Shown: positions 51,513 to 59,262 of the stretch, piece after piece
Layout of the letters: each line of letters opens with the position of its first letter
How positions within the stretch are numbered: the first letter of the stretch is position 1
NCBI RefSeq assembly: GCF_001620065.1
Contig: NZ_LQGV01000003.1
Coordinates: 1,240,001-1,304,000, forward strand
Length of the DNA: 64,000 nucleotides
Source: Microbacterium sp. TNHR37B
Lineage (GTDB): Bacteria > Actinomycetota > Actinomycetes > Actinomycetales > Microbacteriaceae
Reading direction: 5' to 3'
Notes under the pieces: generated by a model
Seen by the model: the letters and a program-made list of their open reading frames with translations, nothing else
What the model was told of the DNA's origin: nothing
Database searches by the model: none
Program-made: the position numbers and the translations under genes

Positions 51513-52571
51513 ATGAGCACACCGCACGCGGGGCCGGGATCGCGCCATCGCGACGGGGGGCCGGTGACCCTGCGGGAGGTCGCCGAGGTGGCAGGGGTGA
51601 GCATCTCCACCGTGAGCAGGATCCTCGACGAGCGCACACCGCCGTCGAAGTCGGCGACCGCGCAACGCGTGCGCGCCGTCGCCGACGAGCTGGGATACCG
51701 CCGGAACGTCTTCGCCTCCAACCTCCGGCGGGGTGCGACGGGCACAGTCGGGGTCCTCGTTCCCCGACTGACCGACGCGGTGATGGCGATGATGTTCGAG
51801 GCGATCGAGCGCGTCGCTCGTCAGCGCGGCTACTTCGCCGTCGTCGCGACCTGCGGCGACGACCCCGACGCGGAACGCCGCGCCACCGAGACGCTGCTCG
51901 ATCGCGGCGTGGACGGGCTGATCCTGGCCACCGCGCGACTCGACGACGAGCTCCCCGCTTCGCTCCGCTCGCGCGGGGTGCCGCACGTCCTCGCGCTGCG
52001 CACCGACCGCGTGAGTCCGTCATCGCTCGGCGACGACGAGACCGGCGGATACCTCGCGCTCAGGCACCTGCTCGACCTCGGCCATCGCGACATCGGCGTC
52101 ATCACAGGCCCATGGTTCACCTCCAGCGGCCGCGATCGTCGCGCGGGCGCGGCCCGTGCCGCGGCCGAAGCGGGAGTGGCGCTCGCCGACGACCGCATCC
52201 TCGCCGTCGGGTACGGGCTGCAGCACGGCATCGACGCCGGGCGCCAGCTGCTCGAGGGGGACTCGCGGCCCACGGCCATTTTCGCCGCCAACGACAACCT
52301 GGCCGTCGGGGTGCTGAGCGTCGCTTACTCCCTGGGCATCCGTGTCGGCGAAGAGCTCTCGATTGTCGGGTACAACGACATCCCACTCGTCGCGCAGCTA
52401 CCCGTGCCGCTGACCTCCGTACACACCCCGTTCGATCAGATCGCGGCTAACGCCGTCGAGCTCCTGCTCGGAGAGAGTTCAACGCAGACGCTGGTCGCGC
52501 TACCGTCGCTCATCCCGCGCCAGTCCACCGCTCCGCACCGACCGGGGCAGGCGCCCGCGAACGTCCGCTAA
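51513..52571 (+). CDS. LacI-family transcriptional regulator
   Basis: A 352-residue repressor. The HTH is VTLREVAEVAGVSISTVSRILDE, and the hinge region is RRNVFASNLRRGATGTVGVLVP. Sugar-binding-like domains follow (DRGVDGLILATARL, AIFAANDNLAVGVL, SIVGYNDIPLVAQLPVPLTSVHTP). ATG 51513 has GGAGG eight bases upstream; a TAGACT -10 element lies at 51479-51484. It most likely regulates the divergent DHDPS-family/Nramp-like pair via the triple repeat. Its stop overlaps the convergent ChbG gene by four bases. Confidence 0.9.
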   Translation: MSTPHAGPGSRHRDGGPVTLREVAEVAGVSISTVSRILDERTPPSKSATAQRVRAVADELGYRRNVFASNLRRGATGTVGVLVPRLTDAVMAMMFEAIERVARQRGYFAVVATCGDDPDAERRATETLLDRGVDGLILATARLDDELPASLRSRGVPHVLALRTDRVSPSSLGDDETGGYLALRHLLDLGHRDIGVITGPWFTSSGRDRRAGAARAAAEAGVALADDRILAVGYGLQHGIDAGRQLLEGDSRPTAIFAANDNLAVGVLSVAYSLGIRVGEELSIVGYNDIPLVAQLPVPLTSVHTPFDQIAANAVELLLGESSTQTLVALPSLIPRQSTAPHRPGQAPANVR

Positions 52572-53374
52572 GCGGGAAGCGCGTCGGTGAGACGGACGAT
52601 CTCCACGCCGGCGTCGTCGAGGCGTCGCCGCACGGCGGGCGAGGTCACCAGCTCCAGGTCGCGCGCCCGGATGATCGAGTAGCTGCTGAGGTCGAGGATC
52701 TCCGCATCCACGTAACCGGGATGCACGATCAACAGGCTCACCTCGTGCGAGAGGATCGTCGGCAGCAGCCGGTCGATGGCCCCCACCGCGTCGGCGCGGG
52801 CCTGATCGTCGAGCGGGAAGGGCTTGGCGTACCAGTCGTTGGGCAGGAGCGGCAGGCCGCCCGTGCGGTACAGGTCGTCGACGAAGGGCACACCCAGGTC
52901 GGCCGCCGCGCGACGGACCACCTCGTCGGAGACGGGGGAGACGAGCGAGTGGTGGTGCACGTAGGCGGGCGGGCGGCCCATGAGCCCGAAGAACCGCTCG
53001 ATCTGCGCGGCGGCTTCGGCGGCCGTCTGTTCCGGGTCGAAGGGCTCCTCGGCGAACTCGGTGTAGACGGCGTCGCCGCCCACGACGCGATACGCCTCCC
53101 GGATCTCTCCGGACGAGCGGAAGCGCCCCGACTCGGTCACGAGACCCGGCACCTCCGTGGCGGGAAGCAGCGGAAACCCCGTCACGAAGTTCACATCGAT
53201 CCCGACATCCACGCCATCGAGCTCCCTGAGCCGCTGCGCGGCGAACTCCGCATCGGGACAGTTGGTGAACATGCCGGTGGCGCGGACGATCCCGTCGGAG
53301 ATCGCATCGAGGATCCCGAGAGTCGTCCCGTGGGTGATGGCGATGTCGTCGGCTTGGACGATGAGGGCGGTCAT
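52568..53374 (-). CDS. ChbG/HpnK-family carbohydrate deacetylase (YdjC fold)
   Basis: A 268-residue polysaccharide-deacetylase-like protein. The metal site is QADDIAITHG (family NADDFG) together with AYVHHHSLV; LIVHPGYVD forms the later motif. The first histidine motif, normally HLNLT, reads DVNFVTG, so metal binding may be altered. ChbG removes one acetyl group from chitobiose phosphate so that it can be used further. It is the third gene of the PTS-LicT operon, starting seven bases after licT, which suggests an acetylated disaccharide as PTS substrate. Confidence 0.85.
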   Translation of the reverse strand: MTALIVQADDIAITHGTTLGILDAISDGIVRATGMFTNCPDAEFAAQRLRELDGVDVGIDVNFVTGFPLLPATEVPGLVTESGRFRSSGEIREAYRVVGGDAVYTEFAEEPFDPEQTAAEAAAQIERFFGLMGRPPAYVHHHSLVSPVSDEVVRRAAADLGVPFVDDLYRTGGLPLLPNDWYAKPFPLDDQARADAVGAIDRLLPTILSHEVSLLIVHPGYVDAEILDLSSYSIIRARDLELVTSPAVRRRLDDAGVEIVRLTDALPA

Positions 53375-53381
53375 GGCTGTC

Positions 53382-54278
53382 TCACTTCTCGGGTGCGGGT
53401 GCGGGTGCGGGTGCGGGTGCGGTGGTGCCGGCTTCGGCGTCGCGACGCTGTTCGTCGCGCAGGGTGATCAGGTGCAGGAGCAGGTAGATCTTCTCCTCGT
53501 CGGTCACCCCCGCCTCGAAGGTGGAGTCCAGGTATGCGCCCATGCGTTCCGCGCACGCGTAGAGGTCGGCGTTGTCGGCGATGAGAGCCGCGTAGTACTC
53601 GTCGGCGGCGCCGTGGTGGACGCGGTGCCGGGTCAGGCGCTGCACGACGAACTTGATGTGCGTGAGAAAGCGCGCGCTCGCCGTCGTCGATCCGTCGACC
53701 TCGATGCCGAGGTCTTCGCGCACGATGTCGATGAGCGCGCGGATCGTCGTCCCGAGGGTCATCGCGCGGCCGGGATCGCCCACGAGGCCGGCGTTGACGA
53801 GGTGCAGCGTGATGAAGCCGGCCTCGTCGAGGGGGAGCTTGCGACCGAGCTCGGCATGGATGACGTCGAGGGCGTGGAGGGCGATCGCGAACTCGTTCGG
53901 GTAGGTCATCTTCGTCTCCCACAACATCGAGTTGTAGAGCGGGATGCCGTCGTCGATACGCCGGATGGACTGCGCGATGTGGTCGGCAAGCCCCACCTCC
54001 ACGGGCGAGGGGAGCTCGATGCCGTAGGTCTTCGACAGCATCTCCGACACGCGGGTCGTGGCGTGGAGCACGGGGTAGGGCACCTCCAGCAGCACGCGGA
54101 ATGCGCCGCTGCGGCCGACGCCGGTGAGGTGGAACTCCCGCTCGACGCGGGACTCGTCGACCGGCTTGCCCTTGCTCGTGAGGTAGCCGACGCCGGCTCC
54201 CACGAGGATGACGTCCTCGCCGTCGGCGTCGACGGCGTTGACGATGTTGTTGTTGAAGATCTTCGTGATGGTGCGCAT
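53382..54278 (-). CDS. licT: BglG/LicT-family transcription antiterminator
   Basis: A 298-residue RNA-binding antiterminator. The CAT RNA-binding domain is residues 1-56 (MRTITKIFNNNIVNAVDADGEDVILVGAGVGY). PRD1 (about 65-170) has histidines in ALHALDVIHAELG and ITLHLVNAG. PRD2 (about 171-285) has TRHRVHH and LLLHLITLRDE. PTS proteins phosphorylate these histidines to set activity. The target is the RAT upstream of the PTS gene. The C-terminus is an (Ala-Pro)n tail encoded by a GGGTGC microsatellite. Confidence 0.93.
   Translation of the reverse strand: MRTITKIFNNNIVNAVDADGEDVILVGAGVGYLTSKGKPVDESRVEREFHLTGVGRSGAFRVLLEVPYPVLHATTRVSEMLSKTYGIELPSPVEVGLADHIAQSIRRIDDGIPLYNSMLWETKMTYPNEFAIALHALDVIHAELGRKLPLDEAGFITLHLVNAGLVGDPGRAMTLGTTIRALIDIVREDLGIEVDGSTTASARFLTHIKFVVQRLTRHRVHHGAADEYYAALIADNADLYACAERMGAYLDSTFEAGVTDEEKIYLLLHLITLRDEQRRDAEAGTTAPAPAPAPAPEK
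53391..53420. repeat. GGGTGC microsatellite in the licT 3' end
   Basis: Five perfect copies of GGGTGC plus a partial one encode the Ala-Pro tail of LicT. Copy number changes of one unit add or remove two residues without shifting the frame. Confidence 0.85.
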
Positions 54279-54298
54279 GAGACTCTCGTCTGCGGTGG

Positions 54299-54330
54299 GG
54301 CGGGGCCGGCGTCGGGTCGCCGGCCCCGCC
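54299..54330 (-). terminator. Intercistronic hairpin between the PTS gene and licT
   Basis: GGCGGGGCCGGCG (54299-54311) and CGCCGGCCCCGCC (54318-54330) form a perfect 13-base stem, nine bases after the PTS stop. It probably lowers licT and chbG expression relative to the transporter, or stabilises the PTS message. Confidence 0.65.
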
Positions 54331-54339
54331 AGGAGGTGG

Positions 54340-56250
54340 CTAGTCGGACGCCGGGTGGATGGTGAACAGAGGATCGCGCTCGGCCACTGCGCCCTCGGCG
54401 CGGAGGTCGACGCGCTGGTCGCCGCCGAGGTTGGTGACCACGACGGGGGTGACGAGCGAGTATCCGGCCGCCGAGATCGCGGCGGCGTCGAACTCCACGA
54501 GGAGGTCGCCGGCCGCCACGCGCTGCCCCTGCACGACGCGGGTCGTGAAGTGCTTGCCCTCGAGTCGCACGGTGTCGATCCCGACGTGGATGAGTAGCTC
54601 CACGCCCTCGTCGGTGCGGATGCCGATCGCGTGACCGGTGGCCGGTACGGCCACGACGGTGCCGCCCACGGGGGCGACGACCCGATCACCCGTGGGGTCG
54701 ATCGCGACGCCGGGTCCGATGAGCCCTCCCGAGAAGATCGGGTCGGGGGTCTGTGCGAGCGCCAGCACCGTGCCGGCGAGGGGCGCCCCCACCACGACCG
54801 TGGCGGTGCGGGCAGCACCGTCGACGAGGCCGCGGAAGCCGGAGCCGAGGACCGGAGACTGCGTGGCCTCGGCGTCGGCGGACTCCGCGGAGGCCGTGCC
54901 CTTCTTCTGGTAGCCCCACACCTGCAGCAGGACGATCGGCACCACGAGGCCGACGATGAGGGCGATGACGGCTCCGACCACCGGCACCAGTAGCGGCAGC
55001 GCCAGGATCGGCGCGGGGCTGAAGCCGACGCCGTAGACGCCGAAGATGCCGAGCACGAGGCCCGACGCGGCGGCCGAGATCATCTGGATGATGAGCACGC
55101 GACGGAAGGGGAGCACGAGCCCGTAGAGCGTCGGCTCGGTGATCCCGCCGATCCCCACCGAGATCGTGGCGGCGACGGCCGTGTCGCGGAGCTTCCCGTT
55201 ACGCTCGCGCGCGGCACGGATGACCATGCCGAGCGCCACGCCGAAGATCGCGTACTGGTACCCGAACGCCGCGCCGATGATGACGCTGCTCCCGGCGGCG
55301 AGCTCGACGAGGGCGATGGAGATGAGCGCCCAGTGGATGCCCATCGCGACGAGGAAGACCCAGAGCGCCGGGACCACGACGTAGAAGACGAGCGGAGCGT
55401 TCGTGCTGAGCCAGGCGAGCCCCTCGCCGATTCCCTGTCCGACGACGACGCCGATCGGCCCGAACACGAGGGCCGTGAGCGGCACGAGGATGAGCAGTTC
55501 CAGCGTGGGCACGAACACCTGTTGCAGGGCCCGCGGCAGCACGCGCTTGAGGAGGCGGTCGAAGCCCGCGAGGGCCAGCGCCATGAGCAGGGCCGGGAAC
55601 ATCGAGCTGGCGTAGGAGTACATGAACAGCGGCAGCCCGAACGCCTGCGCCACCGATCCCTGCTCGCCGATCGCGGTGAAGGCGGGGTGCAGCAGAGCGG
55701 CGGCGATCGCGGCGCCCACGAACGGGTTGGCTCCGAGCTTGCGCGACGCGGTGAAGCCCACGAAGACGGGGAGGAAGAAGAACACCGCGTTTCCGGTGGC
55801 GGTGAGCACCGCCGCGGTCGGGCTGTCGGCCGCGAGCACGCCGAACTGGGTGAGCAGCAGCACGAGCACCTGCACGAGGGCTGCTCCGGTGATCGCGGGG
55901 ATCAGGGGCTGGAACGTCGCCGCGAGGAAGTCGAACACGACGTCCAGCGGCCGGCGCTTCCCCGTCGCTTCGGCGGTGTCGTCGAGGCGGGACCAGCCGG
56001 GCAGCGCGACGAGGCGGTCGCGCACTTGGTCGACGTGGGTGCCGATGACGACCTGCACCTGTCCGCCCGCGCGGACCGTCTGCAGCACGCCGGGGGTGTC
56101 GTTCAGCCGATCGAAGTCGACCTTGCCCTCGTCGCGCACGACGAAGCGCAGTCGGGTCGTGCAGTTGTGTACCGACGCGACGTTCTCGGCTCCACCGACG
56201 AGATCGCCGATCGTTCGCGCGAGAGTCGCATCCGTGTCCGTGGTGACCAC
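54340..56250 (-). CDS. Beta-glucoside/chitobiose-type PTS permease, EIIBCA fusion
   Basis: A 636-residue sugar phosphotransferase. EIIB is at the N-terminus with the phospho-cysteine in VASVHNCTTRLRF (C30). EIIC follows with about ten membrane segments, including ASSMFPALLMALALAGFDRLLKR and IGGITEPTLYGLVLPFRR. EIIA (Crr type) is at the C-terminus with the active His near 553 in VELLIHVGIDTVRLEG. GTG 56250 has AGGAGGAG right upstream. Expression is controlled by the LicT-dependent leader; LicT and ChbG are cotranscribed. The substrate is a beta-linked disaccharide, perhaps acetylated. Confidence 0.93.
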   Translation of the reverse strand: MVTTDTDATLARTIGDLVGGAENVASVHNCTTRLRFVVRDEGKVDFDRLNDTPGVLQTVRAGGQVQVVIGTHVDQVRDRLVALPGWSRLDDTAEATGKRRPLDVVFDFLAATFQPLIPAITGAALVQVLVLLLTQFGVLAADSPTAAVLTATGNAVFFFLPVFVGFTASRKLGANPFVGAAIAAALLHPAFTAIGEQGSVAQAFGLPLFMYSYASSMFPALLMALALAGFDRLLKRVLPRALQQVFVPTLELLILVPLTALVFGPIGVVVGQGIGEGLAWLSTNAPLVFYVVVPALWVFLVAMGIHWALISIALVELAAGSSVIIGAAFGYQYAIFGVALGMVIRAARERNGKLRDTAVAATISVGIGGITEPTLYGLVLPFRRVLIIQMISAAASGLVLGIFGVYGVGFSPAPILALPLLVPVVGAVIALIVGLVVPIVLLQVWGYQKKGTASAESADAEATQSPVLGSGFRGLVDGAARTATVVVGAPLAGTVLALAQTPDPIFSGGLIGPGVAIDPTGDRVVAPVGGTVVAVPATGHAIGIRTDEGVELLIHVGIDTVRLEGKHFTTRVVQGQRVAAGDLLVEFDAAAISAAGYSLVTPVVVTNLGGDQRVDLRAEGAVAERDPLFTIHPASD

Positions 56251-56298
56251 GGCTCCTCCTTCATTGGATGATCTGCGGAAGTCTCGCCTGCGGGCAAC

Positions 56299-56362
56299 AA
56301 AAAAGACCTCACACCACGAATGGATCGTGATGGAGGTCTCGCCTGCCGTGCAGTAGCAATCC
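56299..56362 (-). promoter_or_regulatory. LicT antiterminator (RAT) and overlapping terminator in the PTS leader
   Basis: On the minus strand the RAT runs from 56362 to 56335: it begins GGATTGCTACTGC, continues ACGGCAGGC and ends GAGACC, close to the LicT RAT consensus. The terminator shares its 3' end: GACCTC (56338-56333) pairs with GAGGTC (56310-56305), extended by CATCACGA/TCGTGGTG, followed by six U (56304-56299). RAT binding by LicT and terminator formation are mutually exclusive. Confidence 0.9.
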
Positions 56363-56425
56363 TCACGTGGGACGGGTGTCCCGCCGAGAATTATCCTCAG
56401 CCGCGCGGGGGACGTCAACCCCACC

Positions 56426-56487
56426 GCCGAGTGTCCACGACGCGCCGCCCGGCCCGGCCCAAACCCGGCGCGTCGTGGACACTCGGC
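56426..56487. repeat. Dispersed palindrome, family C, copy 2
   Basis: Perfect 21-base inverted repeat: the left arm 56426-56446 contains GAGTGTCCACGACGCGCC, and the right arm 56467-56487 is its full complement. The arms match copy 1 at 23009-23064; the loops differ. This copy lies between divergent genes (PTS leader and LuxR regulator), so it is not simply a terminator. Confidence 0.85.
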
Positions 56488-56656
56488 CGTGTCGGTGGCG
56501 TCGGTGGCGTTCGCCGGAATCCGCAGTCCGGCGTTCGATCTCCGCATGGCGGACGGGTCGGCGTCATGGCGATGCGGGTGCGGGCCATGCTGGACGTCGA
56601 GACGGGAGTCGCCCGATCTCTGTCGTCACCGGACCCACCCAGCTCCGAGGATGCGC

Positions 56657-59095
56657 GTGACCCTTCATCAGCCGACGCAGCGTTCGCAGGAACGGCTGCA
56701 TGCCCGCCTCGATGCGGGGGCCGATGTGACCCTCGTTCGTGGTCCGGTCGCCTCGGGCAAGACGACGCTGGTCGCCGCGTGGGCTCGCACCCGACGCGAT
56801 CACGGGCAGCGCGTGCTGTGGCTGGACGGAGAGGTTCCGCCGGAGATTCGCGAGGGGCGAGGGGCGGGGGCCGGCGGCGGCCCCGCGATCGTCGTGCTGG
56901 ATGACGCCGACCGCGTCCGGGATCTCGATGCGCTCGACGCGCTGCTCGAGGTCCTCGATGCAGCCGGGACACGCCTCGTGGTCATCTCGAGGCGCCACCA
57001 CCCCGTCATCGACCGGCTGCCCTCGCGAGGCGCGACGCTCGCGGTCATCGACGAGCGCGAGCTCCGCGTCGACGCGGCCGATCTGCGCGAGGCCGCGTGG
57101 GGCTGGGGAGAGCTGCTCACCGACGACGAGGCGGAAGAGCTCGTGGCCGACACCGCGGGGTGGATCGGCCTTGCCCGCGCGGTCGCCGGTCGTCTCTCCG
57201 GCGACGCCGCCCGGCTCGCCGGCTTGAGCTTCGTCCACACTCAAGCGTTCCCGGCCGATCCCGAGACGATGGGCCACGCGATGCTGTTCGCGCTCGCTGA
57301 GCACGTGACGGTCGATATCGCGCGGGTGGTCGTCGACAGCGTCAGCGCGGCGTCCCCCTCCGGACGCGTCGACGAGTCGCTCGCCTCACTGGTGTCGGCG
57401 GGCTTCCTCCGTCCCCAGGGAGGTGCCGGGCCCGCTGCGTGGCGTTTTCCGCCTCTCATCGGCGAGGTGCTCGCTGAGGCGGGGCGACGACACTTCGCAG
57501 CTCACCTCGACACCCTGCACTCGGCGGCCGCGCGGAGCCTCCTGCCCCATGCGGCTCACGACGACGAGGCCCTGGTCGCCGCCGTCCGGCACGCCTCGTC
57601 GGCCGCAGACGACGACCTGCTCGGGCGGCTCTGGGTCGAGCACTGGCCGGCGCTGACGCGACGGTTGAGCGCTCGCGTCGTCCCGTCGTTCGTCGAGCGG
57701 ACCCGCGGGCTCGGATCCGCCGACGCCGGCGTGCGACTCGCCGCGTCGGTGCTGTCAGCGCTGCAGAACCCTGTCACCGGTCCTCGCTCCTACGAGCAGC
57801 TGGGATGGTCGGCGCCTGCGCCCACCGCCGCGCCGGCCTCGGCGACCGATGCTCTCGTGGTCAGCAGCGCGGTCATCGCGCACCGTCGCGGGTACGCCTA
57901 TGAGGAGGCTCTGCGGCTGTGTCGGCGACTCGATGATCGTGCCCATCCGCCCCTCGCGACGACGGCGGCGGCCGCGTGGCTGCGGCTGCAGCGCGGTCTC
58001 ACCGAGGCGTCGCACAGTGACCCGGAGGGCGTGCCGAGGCTGGAGTCGGTCGCGGCCGCGCCTCTCGCGGGTGCGGAGTTCATCGCGGCGATCGCCGCAG
58101 CGTCGGCGGCGGCGGCCCGTGCCATCCGCGGCGAGACGGCGCAGACGCGCGAGCTCCTGCGGCGCCTGGACGAGCTCGACAGCGATCACGGTCCCTACGG
58201 CGACCTGGTCCGCTATCCGGCAGATGTCGCTCGGGCGCTGCTGCGCTTCGATCGACTCGATCCCTCGCCCGCGGGAGTGCTGGATCATCGCGCACTGTCG
58301 CGGACCGCGTTCGACGAGTGGCCCCTGCTCCTGCCCACCCGCACTCGACAGGCCCTGCTGTTCGGTTCCCCGGCCGTCATGATCGGCGAAGTCTCACGAC
58401 TGCGCGCATCGGCGCCGCCGACTCTGCCGCCGCAGGGGCGCATCCGCCGGCTTCTGGACCGGACGTTCGCCGATCTGCTCCTCGCGCTCGGGGAGGTCAA
58501 CCGGGCCCGGAGGTTCTTCGACGAGTCGGTGGCGCCCTCGGTGGTCCTCTCCGTTCCTCGCGCCCGGATGGCCGCGATCGTCGGCGACCATGTCGGAGTC
58601 CACGCCGAGGCCACGGGGTTCGGGTGGAGCGCCGAGCTGTCACCGCGCGACCGAGCGGAGCTGGCGGCGATCCTCGCCGGATCGGCATGGGCCGCCGGAG
58701 ACCATGCCCTGGCGGGGGAGTCGTTCGCGCGTGCGGGCGGCCTGGCGGGCGAGATCGCGACGCTGGTTCCCTTCGCCGGCATGCGTCGCGATGCATTCGA
58801 CGCGCTGTCGGTCGAGTACCCCGTCGTGCTCGCCGCCGAGGACGTCCAGCGCGTCCGCGCCGTCCGAGAGGTGTACCCGCGGGAGGGCGCGCTGGTCACC
58901 CTTTCGCCGCGGGAGACCGCAGTACTGCGGGCCATCGACGAGCATGCACGTCTCGCCGATGCCGCCGCCGCGTTGAGCGTCTCGGTGAACACCGTCAAGA
59001 AACAGGTGGCCGCCGTGTACGCCAAGCTCGGGGTCAACGACCGTCAGGCCGCTCTCGCCGCCGCTCGCCGAGAGGGTCTGCTCGCCGACGCGTGA
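56657..59095 (+). CDS. Large ATP-binding LuxR-family regulator (LAL/MalT-like)
   Basis: An 812-residue regulator. A P-loop is near residue 29 (VRGPVASGKTTLV), and the Walker B is PAIVVLDDADRV. A long helical-repeat middle resembles TPR/MalT sensor regions. The C-terminal LuxR HTH begins LSPRETAVLRAIDEH and continues ALSVSVNTVKKQVAAVYAKLGVNDRQAA. GTG 56657 has GAGG six bases upstream; ATG 56651 would touch the ribosome site. It lies just upstream of the giant surface protein on the same strand and may control it. Confidence 0.88.
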   Translation: MTLHQPTQRSQERLHARLDAGADVTLVRGPVASGKTTLVAAWARTRRDHGQRVLWLDGEVPPEIREGRGAGAGGGPAIVVLDDADRVRDLDALDALLEVLDAAGTRLVVISRRHHPVIDRLPSRGATLAVIDERELRVDAADLREAAWGWGELLTDDEAEELVADTAGWIGLARAVAGRLSGDAARLAGLSFVHTQAFPADPETMGHAMLFALAEHVTVDIARVVVDSVSAASPSGRVDESLASLVSAGFLRPQGGAGPAAWRFPPLIGEVLAEAGRRHFAAHLDTLHSAAARSLLPHAAHDDEALVAAVRHASSAADDDLLGRLWVEHWPALTRRLSARVVPSFVERTRGLGSADAGVRLAASVLSALQNPVTGPRSYEQLGWSAPAPTAAPASATDALVVSSAVIAHRRGYAYEEALRLCRRLDDRAHPPLATTAAAAWLRLQRGLTEASHSDPEGVPRLESVAAAPLAGAEFIAAIAAASAAAARAIRGETAQTRELLRRLDELDSDHGPYGDLVRYPADVARALLRFDRLDPSPAGVLDHRALSRTAFDEWPLLLPTRTRQALLFGSPAVMIGEVSRLRASAPPTLPPQGRIRRLLDRTFADLLLALGEVNRARRFFDESVAPSVVLSVPRARMAAIVGDHVGVHAEATGFGWSAELSPRDRAELAAILAGSAWAAGDHALAGESFARAGGLAGEIATLVPFAGMRRDAFDALSVEYPVVLAAEDVQRVRAVREVYPREGALVTLSPRETAVLRAIDEHARLADAAAALSVSVNTVKKQVAAVYAKLGVNDRQAALAAARREGLLADA

Positions 59096-59262
59096 CCCGC
59101 CATCGGAGAACCGTCGCGGGAGAAGCGCCGCGGATGATGCGCGTACCAAACAGCGGACCATTTTCGGTCCCGTCTGTGAGAACCCTGTGACCATGGCAAG
59201 GATCGTCGCGTGCCCCCCCGAGCGCGATGACTGCTCTCGCTCGTCGGCGAGAAGAGGTCGAT

